Source: Mangifera indica (Eukaryota; Streptophyta; Magnoliopsida; Sapindales; Anacardiaceae). Taken from it: a DNA stretch of 64,000 nucleotides. The position numbers and the translations under genes were made by a program. Shown one piece after another: positions 25,801-37,639 of this stretch (within the stretch, counting starts at the first letter, position 1; each line of letters begins with the position of its first letter). The notes below the pieces were generated by a model. The model had not been told where the DNA came from and made no database searches. It saw only the letters and a program-made list of their open reading frames with translations. The DNA is taken from the NCBI RefSeq assembly GCF_011075055.1, contig NC_058149.1, forward strand, positions 11,910,449-11,974,448. Reading direction: 5' to 3'.

Positions 25801-28800
25801 CTTTCTTGCTCAATTACATATCACTACAGGAAACTGATGTGGATGTTTCCTATAGATCTACCACTAGGTAGCTGGATTGATTTGTGGGATACCACTTCAT
25901 ATTATTAAAAACTTCTAGTTATATTTCAGAAATTCCTACAAGTCAAAAGATATGTAGAAAACTTGTGGTGGAACCAAATGTTGCAAAATAGTTGTAATGG
26001 AGATGATGTGACTATGGTGTTTGAGTGAAAGGATGAGGAAGATCAACTTAGAAAGTGCCTTACATATGTAGACTTTTGACAATGATGCTGGATAGCAATA
26101 GCTTTTATAATGATTGGTGCCATAAATACTTCATTATTGTTGCTTTTTTTCAAGCTTCCTTAAAATACCTTTTTTCCTTTTTTTTTTTTTTTTTGGCTAA
26201 GCAAAGTACCTTTTTTCTACCCAAGAATTCCTGACATAATTTGATTTTCTTTTCTGTACAGTTTCTGGCGTTCAAAGCCTTTCTTCCAGTGTGCACAGCA
26301 CCCCTGAGAAAATCGGGCATTCAGATGATGCTTCAAGGAGTCCAGAACTCCTCCAGGAGTTTGTGAAATCCGGACCAAAGAAGGAACTTCTTCGAAGTTG
26401 TTTTGATAAGGACAAGAAAAACTCAGCTTCATCAAAAAGCAAAATGGCTGAACTTCCAAAAAGTAATAACAAGACAATTAAGAAGCATGATTCAAAAAAG
26501 GTTTCTTCAAGTCCCACCAATCAGTCTTCTAGGAAGCAACAGAGAAAGGGGGAGAACCCCATACGACTGCCTCCTCCTTCTGAGCAATCTCCAGATTTTG
26601 GATGTTCAAACACATGGATCTGTAAAAATTCTGCTTGTAGAGCTGTTCGGTCCATTGATGACACATTTTGCAAGAGGTGTTCTTGTTGTATCTGTCACCT
26701 GTTTGATGACAATAAGGACCCTAGCCTCTGGTTGGTTTGTACATCTGAATCTGGTGAAGAGGACTCCTGTGGACTATCTTGTCACATTGAGTGTGCCCTT
26801 CAACAAGAAAAGGTTGGGGTTGTTGATCTTGGGCAATTAATGCAGCTAGATGGCAGTTATTGTTGTGCTGCTTGTGGTAAAGTGTCGGGGATTCTTGGGT
26901 AAGTAATTATTACACCCCTTGAGTTAAGGATACAATTATAGCACTGACTTTGACAGGTTGCACTGTTTTTCTGTCTTATTGATTGATTTTTCTTTTCTTG
27001 AAGTGGTTGCCTGATTAGTGAGCTACCTCGTAAATTATGCTAATTTGGATTTAATCTGATTGGGAGCATAGAACTATTCCTTAAACATGTCACTTGCTGC
27101 AATTTAATGAAAAATCTGTGATGTGAATGAGAAGGTCTTTACACTTTTTTAGCTTGATAAATGCATTTGCATTACCTTTAAGCCATAACGTTATTAAAAA
27201 TTTAACAGTCTGTGAACTAAATCCTGTTGAAATTGGACGGCTCTTGCTGATCCTGGACAGAGATGGAACCAAAAAAATAGAAAAGAAAGGAAACTTTGGG
27301 TTACCTAACAGGTTTTTCAAACCTTCAACTGATGTGAGTTTTGTATGTGATTTATTGATATGGCAGATGTTGGAAGAAGCAACTAATTGTAGCTAAGGAT
27401 GCTCGTCGACTGGATGTACTTTGTTATAGAATTTATTTAAGCTATAGGCTCCTCAGTGGGACTTCAAGGTTCAAAGAATTGCATAATATTATAAAAGATG
27501 CGAAGTCCAAGCTAGAAACAGAGGTGGGTCCAGTGAATGGACTTTCTGCAAAGATGGCACGCGGCATTGTCAGCAGACTCTCTGTAGCTGGAGATGTGCA
27601 GAAACTTTGTTGTCTTGCTATTGAGAAGGCAGATGAATGGCTGGCATCTATTTCTAATGTCAATCCAAACTGCAGAGGTACAACCCATAGTAACTCTTTT
27701 ATTTCATATAATTTTTGCGAATGAAATATATTAATTTTAGCAAAGGAATAATATAGTTTCCTTCTTTTGCTCGCAGAGGATTCACTTCCTGCTGCTTGCA
27801 GGTTTCTATTTGAAGAGGTGACCTCTTCCTCTGTCATTGTTATTTTGATTGAATTGTCTACCACATCATCTGATGATATTAAAGGCTACAAACTCTGGTA
27901 TTGCAAGAGTAGAGAAGAAGTGCACAGAAAGGAGCCTGTTTGTGTTTTTCCAAGGGCTCAGAGAAGGATTTTGATTTCCAATCTTCAGCCCTGCACGGAG
28001 TACAGTTTTCGTATTGTTTCTTATACAGATGCTGGTGACATGGGTCATTCAGAGGCTAAGTGTTTCACCAAAAGTGTGGAGATACTTCACAAGAACCTTA
28101 ATTCGACATTAGCCATGAAACGTAATAAGGCAAATACCATTGTTGAAGGAAGTTGCTCTAATGCTGAGAGAGAATCCAAAATGACAATGGGAGTATGTTC
28201 TGGGTTCAAGGTTCGAGACCTCGGAAAGATCTTGCATCTGGCCTGGGCTCGAGAACAAGGATGCCTTGAAGGGTTTTGCAGTGCTGACATAGAGTGCTAT
28301 GGAGCAAACAGAGTGGGCAAGCCGGAAACTCCTGAAGAAGATCCAATGCCGCCCATTTCACATGGGCTTGACCTAAATGTTGTTTCAGTACCTGATTTGA
28401 ATGAAGAACTAACGCCTCCATTTGAGTCCTCAAGAGATGAAGATAATGGATGCACTTTTGAGCAAGCTGTTGAAGCAGATGACGATGCTGTTTCTCATGA
28501 CATAGAGAAAAACCCTTTAGCAAGATCTCATGGTAGTGGTGACTCCCAGACTTGGACCCATGGGCCAGCTGTTGATTCCTGGGCTGAGTTGTGCAGGAAA
28601 AGATCGGCACACTCAAATGAAGAGCCGCATGACTGCGATAGTACTCTGATTAATGGGTCTCCATTTCACATTTCTGATGGTTCAGGTTGCTTAGATGAGG
28701 ACTTCGAGGACTGTGTCAAGATAATTCGATGGCTAGAACGTGAAGGCCATATTAACCAAGATTTTAGGCTGAAATTACTAACATGGTTTAGTTTAAGATC

Positions 28801-28951
28801 AACAGAGCAAGAACGTAGGGTGGTTAATACGTTTATTCAAACTCTGATTGATGATCCAAGTAGCTTAGCAGGACAGTTGGTTGACTCTTTTTCTGATATT
28901 GTATCAAGCAAGAGGCCTCGGAATGCGTTCTGTAGTAAGCTGTGGCATTAG
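22826..28951 (+). CDS. VIL1: VIN3-like protein 1 (VIL1/VRN5 type), PHD-FNIII-VID
   Basis: Four coding exons: 22826-22856, 26262-26898, 27367-27677, 27777-28951; 2154 nt, 717 residues. The first exon codes only MDLEDKFLAK, the characteristic VIL1 N-terminus, and is followed by a 3.4-kb intron. A Ser/Lys-rich region precedes the cysteine-rich PHD module (about residues 129-223: WICKNSACRAV, CKRCSCCICHLFDDNKDPS, CGLSCHIECAL). Then come a helical extension (CWKKQL, RLDVLCYRIYLSYRLL), a fibronectin type III domain (about 327-427) and the C-terminal VID domain (about 630-712, FEDCVKIIRWLEREGHINQ). Family knowledge: VEL proteins associate with Polycomb repressive complex 2 and polymerise through VID to silence genes such as FLC. 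Residues 524-538 hold two DLN motifs resembling EAR repressor motifs. Complete and intact. Confidence 0.93.
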
Positions 28952-29330
28952 ATTAGGACAGGGCATTCGAAAGACGCAGGATTATTCTTTCCTTACATCT
29001 GATAGTTTCATCTTCGTTTGTACAGGTAATTTTTCAAAATCACTGTGAAGTGATTCATTTAAATTATGGACAAAGTTTCTCCAGCCAAAGATTTGGGTTG
29101 ATGGTTGCAGAGACGGGAGGCCTTTCGAAGTTGACAATTACATTCTGGTATTTATTTTCTATATTCTAAATTGTTGGAGAAACTTTTGGTCTGGGAAGGA
29201 GAAATATTTGTATGGATATTTATTTTATCGTCAATTTAATTTAAAGAAGGGTACATGAATTAATCACAGATGTTATTGTGTTACGATGCGTTAGGCGGTT
29301 CTCTTTGTATGTTGCCTGTCACTTATCAGA
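28952..29330 (+). other. VIL1 3' region
   Basis: Follows the VIL1 stop codon and probably contains its 3' untranslated region. No poly(A) signal could be assigned with confidence. It ends at the target duplication of the transposon at 29340. Confidence 0.4.
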
Positions 29331-30157
29331 TTTTGGTGAGGCCAAAGGACTATTTCCCACCCAAAGTATGTTTTTTTTTCCAAATTTCCTTTCGTTAACT
29401 TTGAAAATCTCATTTAATCACCTATGAGCTGTTAAAAAAAAAAACGATTTCAAGGGCAAAATCATTATTTTATCTAGAATATAAAAAATAAACTTAAATT
29501 TGATTTGATTTTATTTTATTTTTCTCTCTAAATTTTAAAAACTAATAATTTTTTTTAATACAAGTTTTTAAAAAAACATTTTTCCCTCTAGGGTTTTCAA
29601 ACTTTTGGATTGAATTTTTTGACAATAACTGATGATTTCCAGACGATGTTTTTTTCTCCCCAACGTCTCTTCTTTCTGATCGTGTGGCGTTTCCCCCTCA
29701 TCGGTATCGTCGTCGATGAAGAAAGTATTTCTTCGTTAAGACGAAGACGAACCGTCTTTGTCTCTGACAAAGACGAACCGTCTTTGTCTCTGACAAAGAC
29801 GAGTTGTCTTCATCTCGACGAAAACGTGTCGTCTTTCTCTCTGACAACGTCATTAGATGTACGGTTGAAAAATGGGATCGTAGAAGAGGGAGAGTAAATG
29901 CTTGGAGATCGTTGATTGTCATCGAAAAAATTATATCTGAAAGTTTGGAAACCTTAGGGAAAAAATACAGTTTTTGAAAACTTGGGTTTGAGGGAAATTG
30001 TTAGTTTTTAGGGTTTGAGAGAAAAAATGATATAACTAATGAACTCAATTAATTTTAATAATCCATAGATAGATAAATAAGATTTTCAAAGTTAACAAGG
30101 AGAATTTGGATAAAAAACATACTTTGGGTGGGAAATAATCCTTTAGCCTTTTGGTGA
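29331..30157. mobile_element. Foldback MITE, copy A, 9-bp target duplication
   Basis: Element 29340-30148 (809 bp) between perfect 9-bp direct repeats TTTTGGTGA (29331-29339, 30149-30157). The ends are inverted repeats: GGCCAAAGGACTATTTCCCA on the left versus GGCTAAAGGATTATTTCCCA on the right (reverse complement), both continuing into CCCAAAGTATG. Inner inverted arms follow (for example gttaactttgaaaatct against its complement near 30090). The 9-bp duplication suggests a Mutator-like element. No transposase; the short frames at 29610-29922 are not genes. Copies B and C are at 32167 and 60507. Confidence 0.88.
29745..29800. repeat. 26-bp tandem repeat inside MITE copy A
   Basis: Two exact units start at 29745 and 29771 (agacgaaccgtctttgtctc...), and a diverged third starts at 29797. 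Each unit contains the hairpin aaagac-gaacc-gtcttt, so the array adds nested palindromes to the element's interior. Confidence 0.85.
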
Positions 30158-30709
30158 CCAAGAGGTACATATCTGCGTATACCTTGTCAACAAGTGATTA
30201 ATTAGCTCTTCAAAAGATAGAGTAAATGGCAAAAAAAAAGATATCGTATATAAAAAAATATGAGTTTATGTCACATCTAACTATATTTTAATATTAAATT
30301 TTTTATTTATTTGATTAAGTGGTTTTGAGATTGGTTGATATATTCGTAGAGTGGTCCAATCTGTTTTAAAAGAAAACATATAAGTAATTAATTCATCAAG
30401 GTTAAAGTGGGAATTCCAAAAAGATTGAACTTTTAGATGCAAACAACATGATTTTAACTATAGCTAGATTCAAATTGCTTTTGAATTCATTTCGGTTAAT
30501 AAGTGGATCAGTCCAAGTTTGAGTTAAAAAAATTATTTTCGATTTTGAATGATTTTAAAATAAAAAAATAATCGTATTATTTAATTATAAATTATTATTT
30601 TAATTTATATAAATAAATTTATACATATAATTTTATTCGTATCTTTACAAGATGTAAGAAGCCTTGAGAATGTGTCCTAGCGTCATTGGATTTGGAATTG
30701 CATTGTTTA

Positions 30710-31891
30710 GATGCAACTAGTCCTGGCCACGGTTTATGAATCGATAGTTTCGATTCGAAATCATCAATTTACGATTCAAAAAAATAAAAACTCGAAATCG
30801 AAACCGAAACCGTTACAGGACGGTTTATAACTGGTTCAAAACTAATGGTTTCGGTTTATGATCTCGATTTGAAACTGATATTGAACTGTCAATTATAATA
30901 CACGACCCTAACTTATTTTTTAAATTATTAATTATAATAATTAAAAATTAAAAAAAAACTTGAATTTAATTTTTCAATTAAACTTCTTACGTATCTTCTT
31001 GGGGTTTAGAAGAATCAAAATGTACCTAGTTCTCTTATCTTTACGTATCCGATAGCCGACAATACCCCCTTAATTTATCATTCACCTCTGCTATCTTAAC
31101 TATTGCTCTACCTCTACATATTGGTTTCCACTTTTTTGTGCTGAAAAATCTTCTATAAATTAATTTTTATTCACATTTGATGTATATGAATATTGACCGA
31201 ATCTCCTATTATTTGAATAATTTTTACTATTTGTTATTTTTTGATAATAAATATAATTAATTCTGAAAAATAATGAAAAAATAATAAATAAAATTAATTA
31301 TAGAGATAAATTTTATAATTAATTACGAATTGTATAATAAAAATTAAAATTGTAATTAATAAAAAATAAAGAAAGAATTTAATTTAATTTGAGAAAAAGA
31401 CTTTGAAAGATTGAAAGAGTATTGAGAATTGAGAGAATGATAAATGAGAAAGTTTGAAAGATTGAGAGAGAGAGAGTTGAAACAAAGATTAAGGGAATAT
31501 TTATGGGAGAAATTAAAAAAAAAAAAAAAAAGGGTGGGGGAATGAAATGGTACAATTATGCAGGGGACGTCCCTGCAAAATGTAAAAACGCAGGGGTTGT
31601 CCCTGTATTTTGCTTTGCAGGGAACCAAACGTCCCCTGCATTGGTTTTATTAAATTTTTAAAAATAAAAAAAAAATTAAAAATTGAATATTCCAGTTCAC
31701 AAGGTTTTGAACCATCAGTTTAACGGTTGATTTATGAACCGGAGGTTAGACGGTTTAAAAATAGAGAAATCAGAATTAAACCTTCAAATTTTGATTTTGT
31801 AATTCTGGTTTATGCCAGTTCTAGGTTAAGACTGGCCAGTTTTAATCCGATTCACTGGCCAAACCGGCCCATGATCAGGTCTAGATGCAAC
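30710..31891. mobile_element. Non-autonomous hAT element, 1.17 kb
   Basis: Element 30718-31883 (1166 bp) flanked by perfect 8-bp repeats GATGCAAC (30710-30717, 31884-31891). Termini: TAGTCCTGGCCACGG on the left; TAGACCTGATCATGGGCCGG (reverse complement) on the right. Subterminal regions are full of short 'gaaaccg / cggttt' motifs (about 30780-30860 and 31700-31860), typical of transposase-binding repeats in hAT elements. The interior is AT-rich, with a small inverted structure around 31560-31640 built on 'gcagggga-gtccctgca'. No transposase frame survives. Confidence 0.85.
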
Positions 31892-32051
31892 TGAAAGGTC
31901 AACAAATTCTGTAGAGTGGACTTTGTTTGGTCAAAAGAATTGATGTCTTTTTCTTGTGTTTCCTTCAGCTATTATTCACTGCACCAAAGTTTGTTGACCG
32001 TTTGCTGCACGACAACATAAGGGCACCTGTCTTCTTCTCAAACAAGTACCT

Positions 32052-33001
32052 AAAAATAAAATAAATTGGCCGACCCAAACCACCATAAACACAACCTGCC
32101 AAAACGTCACTTTTTTTGAACTGCTCTTCTGGTGCTACCGTGGACTAATGAAGTTTTCTAAGCAACGGCCAAAGGTCTATTTCCCAAGTATGCTATTTTC
32201 TTAAATTTTTTTCGGTTAATTTATAAAATTTTATTTATCTATTTGTGATAGATTAAAATTAATCATTTTAAAAATAAAATTATTATTTTATCTGTATTAT
32301 TAAAAATAAACTTAAATTTAATTTTATTTTCTCCTTTAAACCCTAAAAACTAATAATTTCTTCCAATCCAAGTTTTAAAAAACTGCATTTTCCCTTCTAG
32401 GGTTTTCAATTTTCAGAGTTAGTTTTCTGGCATCGTTTCTTCATCTCCGGTGACCTCCAGGCGGCTCCTCTTCCTCTTCGGCATAGCCTCCTTCTAAAGG
32501 TTGTCCTGGGAACTGTGGTCGACGAAGACCACTCGTCTTCATAGAGATGAAGATGAGTCGACGACCGTGCCCAAGATAATCGTCGAAATGAGGTCACGTC
32601 GAAAAGGAAGAGGAGTCGCCTGGAGGTCACCGAAGAGGAAGAAAAGGCACAAAAAAACTAACTCTGAAAAATTGAAAACCCTAAGGGGAAAATACTATTT
32701 TTTAAAATTTGGATTAGAAAAAATTATTAGTTTTCAAAATTTTAAGAGAGAAAATAAGATAAAATTTTTAGGAGTTAAGGTTCCGTTAAATTTAATAGCT
32801 TATGAGTGAATAAATGATATTTTTAAAATTAATAAAAGAATACTTAACAAAAACACATACTTTGGGTGAAAAATAGTCGTTCGGCCAAAAATAAAATAAA
32901 TTGGCCGACCCAAACCACCATAAACACAACCTGCCAAAACGTCACTTTTTTTTACCTGTTCTTCTGGTGCTTCCGTGGACTAATGAAGTTTTCTAAGCAA
33001 T
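32052..33001. mobile_element. Foldback MITE, copy B, flanked by 115-bp direct repeats
   Basis: Element 32167-32886 (720 bp) has the family termini GGCCAAAGGTCTATTTCCC (left) and GGCCGAACGACTATTTTTC (right, reverse complement). Instead of a 9-bp duplication it is bordered exactly by two 115-bp direct repeats, 32052-32166 and 32887-33001, differing at only a handful of positions (for example gaactgctc versus tacctgttc). Both begin aaaaataaaataaattggcc and end gttttctaagcaa(c/t). The frames at 32406-32809 come from its inverted arms and are not genes. Confidence 0.85.
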
Positions 33002-34192
33002 GGCTTATAGAACTCAATTGGGGGGGTCCATGATGATTGTTTTCATATTGTGGTAGAATTTTATTGCAACTTTCATGGGTGATAGTGGATTTAAACAGTA
33101 CTGAGTTGGAATTTGTCAAACCTCAAACTTAATTTAGTTTGAGTAAAATTAAGATTGAGTTTAAATTTGTCTTGTTTGAATTAAATTCGTTTGAAAAAAC
33201 TTAAACTCTAGTTTAATTTAAATTTGAATTTAAAATTGAATTGAATTTGATATTATAATTAAACAAAAAATAATTAAAATAATTTCATTCTAATTCAGAT
33301 AGATTAAAAAATATTATTTTAATTAATTTATATTAAAATATTTTAAATTTGCTACTTAACAAGTTTAATACCTTTAGAAATTGAATTAAAAAATATTTAA
33401 AATTCTCATATTTGAATCAAGCATATTTTAATTTATTTGAAGTAAGCTTCCTCAGGAACAATACAGTGAAGGTGATAACTGATGGATATTAAAGAAAGAA
33501 AAAGGTATAAATCAGCCTTATCTCTAGATAGTATTATTAAATATTAATAAATTAAAAAAACAGTAGACGGAACAAGACAAAAGAATCCTTTTTGCCTATG
33601 TTCCCCCCTTCAGGGCCCTACCTTTTCTCGTGGTCACGCTATCTCCGTTATCTTCCCCCATCTGCTGCTGCCTCAACTCAACATTCCCATCACTAAAATT
33701 ATTATGTTTTTATAGTTAAATTAATGTGATTTGAAAAATATAAGTTTCAGCCTGCAATTTGACTTGTTCAAGTCCTACCTTACTGGCTAGATTGGCTCTT
33801 CACAGATCGCGACCAAGGGAAAAAAAAAAAAAAAGGTAACTGCTATTTATCTTAGTCTGAAGGGTAGATTAAACAGTAAAAAGAAACAGGGGAGTGTATC
33901 TATAAAAAAATATAAGTTTAAAATTTTTTTAACATATATCAGATTAAATTCTTAATTAATTTGATTATAGGAGCTAAACTCACTGTTGAATTGGTCCTAA
34001 TGCGAAGGATTTCATTTGATAATTTTGCTTCCGAAAGTCCCCTTGATTTGTTTAGTATTTACTGCTATGGCTCTCTTGGTTTCTATAAAAAATGGAGACC
34101 AACCAATAATTACTACAAACCATTCTGAGTACAGCTCTCCCCACCACTGCATCTGTCCATTCTTCCGGTGCATTAGTTTCTACTAAATTAAC
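33002..34192. other. AT-rich intergenic DNA and hydrolase promoter region
   Basis: 33060-33450 is a run of 'gaattt / aaattc' words that may be a decayed transposon. The rest has no recognised content. The last about 100 bp probably include the promoter and short leader of the D14-like gene. Confidence 0.4.
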
Positions 34193-36036
34193 ATGGCGAT
34201 GCCAGAGCAAGGTCTCTCAGCCGCCCTGAATGCAAAAATCATTGGCGCCGGCACTGAACCCATGGTTCTTGCACATGGGTTTGGTGTAGACCAATCTATC
34301 TGGGACAAAATCACTCCCTTTTTGGCTCAGCATTACAAGATTATGGTTTTCGACTGGCCCTTCTCAGGATCTGTACAAGACACAAACCTTTACGACCCTG
34401 TCAAATACAGTTCATATGATGCTTTTGCCAACGATTTGATTACTCTTTTGGACGAAAATTGTTTAAAATCATCAGTTTTTATCGGCCACTCCATGTCTGG
34501 TATGATTGGATGCATTGCTTCCACGAAAAGGCCAGACCTTTTTAAGAGGCTCATACTCATTGGAACTTCTCCCAGGTACTTCTTCAACCTCGACATAGCA
34601 GAAAAGTAGACTTCAGTTATCTTACTTTCACATGCAAGCTAAATTTTTGGATATATATATTTGCCTTGTTCTTCTTCTTCTTTTTAAACAAGCATCATCA
34701 GTTATGTGTATTCTAGTTAATCAATCTAACCGTAACTTTATATGCTAAGTTTTCTGATATTTTATCAGAAAGAATTTTCACTTATTTTCTTTGAAAATAA
34801 ATTCCCTGATGCGTTTTCTTACCTGGTTCCATTATTTTTGTAAATTATTTCTGGTGTTAAGCCAAGCTTGAGCATTTTATGCTAATAAAAAAAGGGTAAA
34901 TATAGAGTGATGCAGCGGTAATGAGACTCAGTGGTGCTTCGATATAAAGCAGTAATGTGATATTCTCTAGCTCTTTCGATCTCAAACGTGTGGTGATGAG
35001 AGACTCAGTTTAAGATATTGAAGTATTTTTAATCCTGATCCTACTTGAATTGTGTGGCTGATGAATCTTCTCAAAAGTATAGTTTTTTCTGTGTCCTCAA
35101 TAATTTGAGCTGCTTCAGCATGTACGCAAACCATCTTTTAGATGGGATCCATAGTCGCATAAGCTAAGATTTTCGTCTCTGGGCAAAAGAGAATTTCAAG
35201 AGTGCAAAGGTTCAGATCCCCATGAATAATATTTTAAAATTAAATTCTTCAAATCCAAAATTTCATATATTTGTCATAGTTTATAAAGTTTCTTTCTTGT
35301 ATTAATGTTATTCAGGTACATAAACACAAATTATTACGAAGGAGAGTATCATATGTATCATCTTAAGAAGATAATATAGTATATATACTCATGTATCATT
35401 TTTAGATAGGATCGATAATAGCATAAGCTAAGACTTGGGTTTTTTGTTTATGAAGATACGAAGTTTGAATGATAAAGAAAGGGATTCCAAATATAAGAAA
35501 GCAAATGTTCAAATTTCTTTTATAACATTTCAAAATTAAACTCTTGGAACTTAGAATTTCAACTTGTTTAGTGTAGTTTTAAAATTTCTTTTTTATTGTT
35601 ATGTAGAAACATAAACACGGATGATTATGAAGGAGGGTTTAAGAGCTCAGAGATTGAGGAACTCATTTCAAGCATGGAAACCAACTATTTTGGCTGGGCA
35701 TCAAGCTTTCCTTCTCTTGTTGTGGACTCAAATGATGCTCTATCGGTGGAGAAGATTCAAAACTGCTTTACATCTATGAGACCTGAGGTTGCGGTAACCT
35801 TGGCTAAAACCGTGTTTTATAGTGACCAAAGGGAAATTCTGGATAAAGTTACGACTCCATGCACAATCATCCAAACTGCAAGCGACATTGTCGTTCCAAA
35901 CTCGGTTGCTCACTACATGCAAGAGAAGATCAAGGGAATATCAACGATGGAAATGATCAAGACTGATGGACATTTCCCACAGCTCACTGCTCACCTGGAG
36001 CTTGTTCAAGTCCTCGGTGGAGTTTTAGGGTTTTGA
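34193..36036 (+). CDS. D14/KAI2-family alpha/beta hydrolase (DLK/RsbQ-like)
   Basis: Two exons, 34193-34575 and 35607-36036, 813 nt, 270 residues, the usual family length. Motifs: HGFG (28-31) oxyanion loop; nucleophile S100 in FIGHSMSG; acid D221 in TASDIVVP; base H250 in DGHFPQL, so the Ser-Asp-His triad is complete. The single intron falls within SPR/NINTDDYEGG, the family's conserved position. D14 and KAI2 hydrolyse and perceive strigolactone or karrikin-type butenolides; more distant DLK/RsbQ-like members have unclear ligands. The pocket-lining FDWPFSGSV segment and sequence overall fit the distant group better than true D14 or KAI2. Read-through of the intron would stop at 34609 after RYFFNLDIAEK. 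The 3' half is duplicated as a pseudogene at 44399. Confidence 0.88.
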
Positions 36037-36675
36037 TCTTTGATCGATCTCTTTGTACGTTTATGTAGGCGATATACGTTGCCGACTATTTTCCTTTAGT
36101 TTGTGATGATGATAACTTGTTAAAAATTATACTATGAAATGTGATGTCGAATGTGTTTTATGCAGAAAATTTAGTTGGAGTTGTGATGAAATCTCAGACT
36201 CACGGCCGTTATTTTCAAAAACCTACTTTTCCGTTAAGATTAATGGTTAAAAAAATTAAAAATTTATCACATTTTCTTTAGTTTAAAAATCTAACCATTT
36301 TTTATCACCTAAAGTTTAAAAAATGTTTATTTCCTTTTAAGAGTTTTTTTTTTCTATCACCAAAGACAATAAAGTTTGTTATCTCTAATCGCATTCTCTC
36401 TCTCTCTCCTTTTCTCTCTCCCCTAGTCTCTTCCTTGGCTGTCTTCATCTCAAACAACCTTTGATAAGTGATAAGTGATTGAATTTTTTTTTCTATACCA
36501 AAGAAATCTTATTAGAGTTGAATCATCTTTTTAAGGTTGAATTGATCATATCAAATAGATGAATCTTAAATTTAGTGACCAATCCTATAATCATTGCACA
36601 AAATAAGTCAAATTTTTATTTTTAAAATATGGTCGAGATTGGGCCTTTTTTGTGTGTTTCGAATTTGCGTCTTTG

Positions 36676-37267
36676 CTAACTACCAATGATTTTAAAAATG
36701 GATCAAGTTGGCCGGTTCAACTGGTTGAATAGAGAATCAGCTTCAAGTCTGGCTTGGTTAATATGAAAAGATGGTTTAGTCATTGACTCAGTCAAAATCA
36801 GGTTTGACTGAGTTTGATCAAAATTTAGAATTTTTTTAAAATTTTAATTATTTTTGAGTAATTTGATTATTTTTTATTAGAATCGATAAATTTCTAAAGA
36901 TTTGTAAGAAAAAATAAGTTTAAAAATAAAAGAAAAAAGAAAAAATATCTCATATCCATTGAAGTCTTCTAAAGGCAATAATTTATAAAATTATTATTTT
37001 TTATATCATGAGATTGAGAGTTTTTTTATTTTAATTGTTTCATTGAAATTAAATAAAAAATTGTTACTTATTAAAAATGATATGTTCTAATCTCTATAGA
37101 TATAAATATTTTGATTGATTTTTTTTTATAAATTTTTAAGTAAAACATATTTATTATAATTTAATAATAAATTAAATTGATCAATTTTTAATTAAATTAA
37201 TAAAATTATGAATCAGTAAGATAACTAATTTGATTACTAATTCGATTTTAAAAACATTGCTAATAAC
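36676..37267. mobile_element. hAT-like element present only in duplication unit 1
   Basis: Element 36684-37259 (576 bp) with ends CAATGATTTTAAAAATGG (left) and CAATGTTTTTAAAATCGAA (right, reverse complement), followed by subterminal ggccggttcaactgg-type words on the left. Flanks CTAACTAC and CTAATAAC (8 bp, two mismatches) are probably an aged target duplication. The corresponding place in unit 2 (about 45420) lacks the element. Confidence 0.7.
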
Positions 37268-37639
37268 TTGTGGAAAGGTGTCAGCCGGGGCGATTCGATG
37301 TTACCCCATTTATAGAAATAAATTGCATGAAAGCCCAACGGGCCTCTTTTGAATGCTTCAAAGTGCTCTGGGCGGGACATGAGTAGCCTTCCGAACCTGA
37401 GCGACAAATTAGTAAAAAAGAAAGAGAACCGAACTACCCGTGCTAATTACCTTATAAAACATGAGAAACGGACTCACTGCTTCTCATATCCTAACGAAAT
37501 CATCACCCACGGTCACGCCATTCCTTAGTCCAACTATAGCAATAATCTCTTGCTCTCAACTTCTCGACGTCACCAATTCACTTGTTCTTTTTTCAAATTT
37601 TCTCCTCTCTCTAACTTTAACTGCCGAACATTCGCGATC

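Noticed and set aside
27442..27864. 140-codon minus-strand frame opposite VIL1
   Set aside because: Shadow of VIL1 exons 3 and 4 across an intron; no domain.
34906..35030. tRNA-like or small RNA gene in the D14-like intron
   Set aside because: No A-box/B-box spacing or cloverleaf could be drawn.
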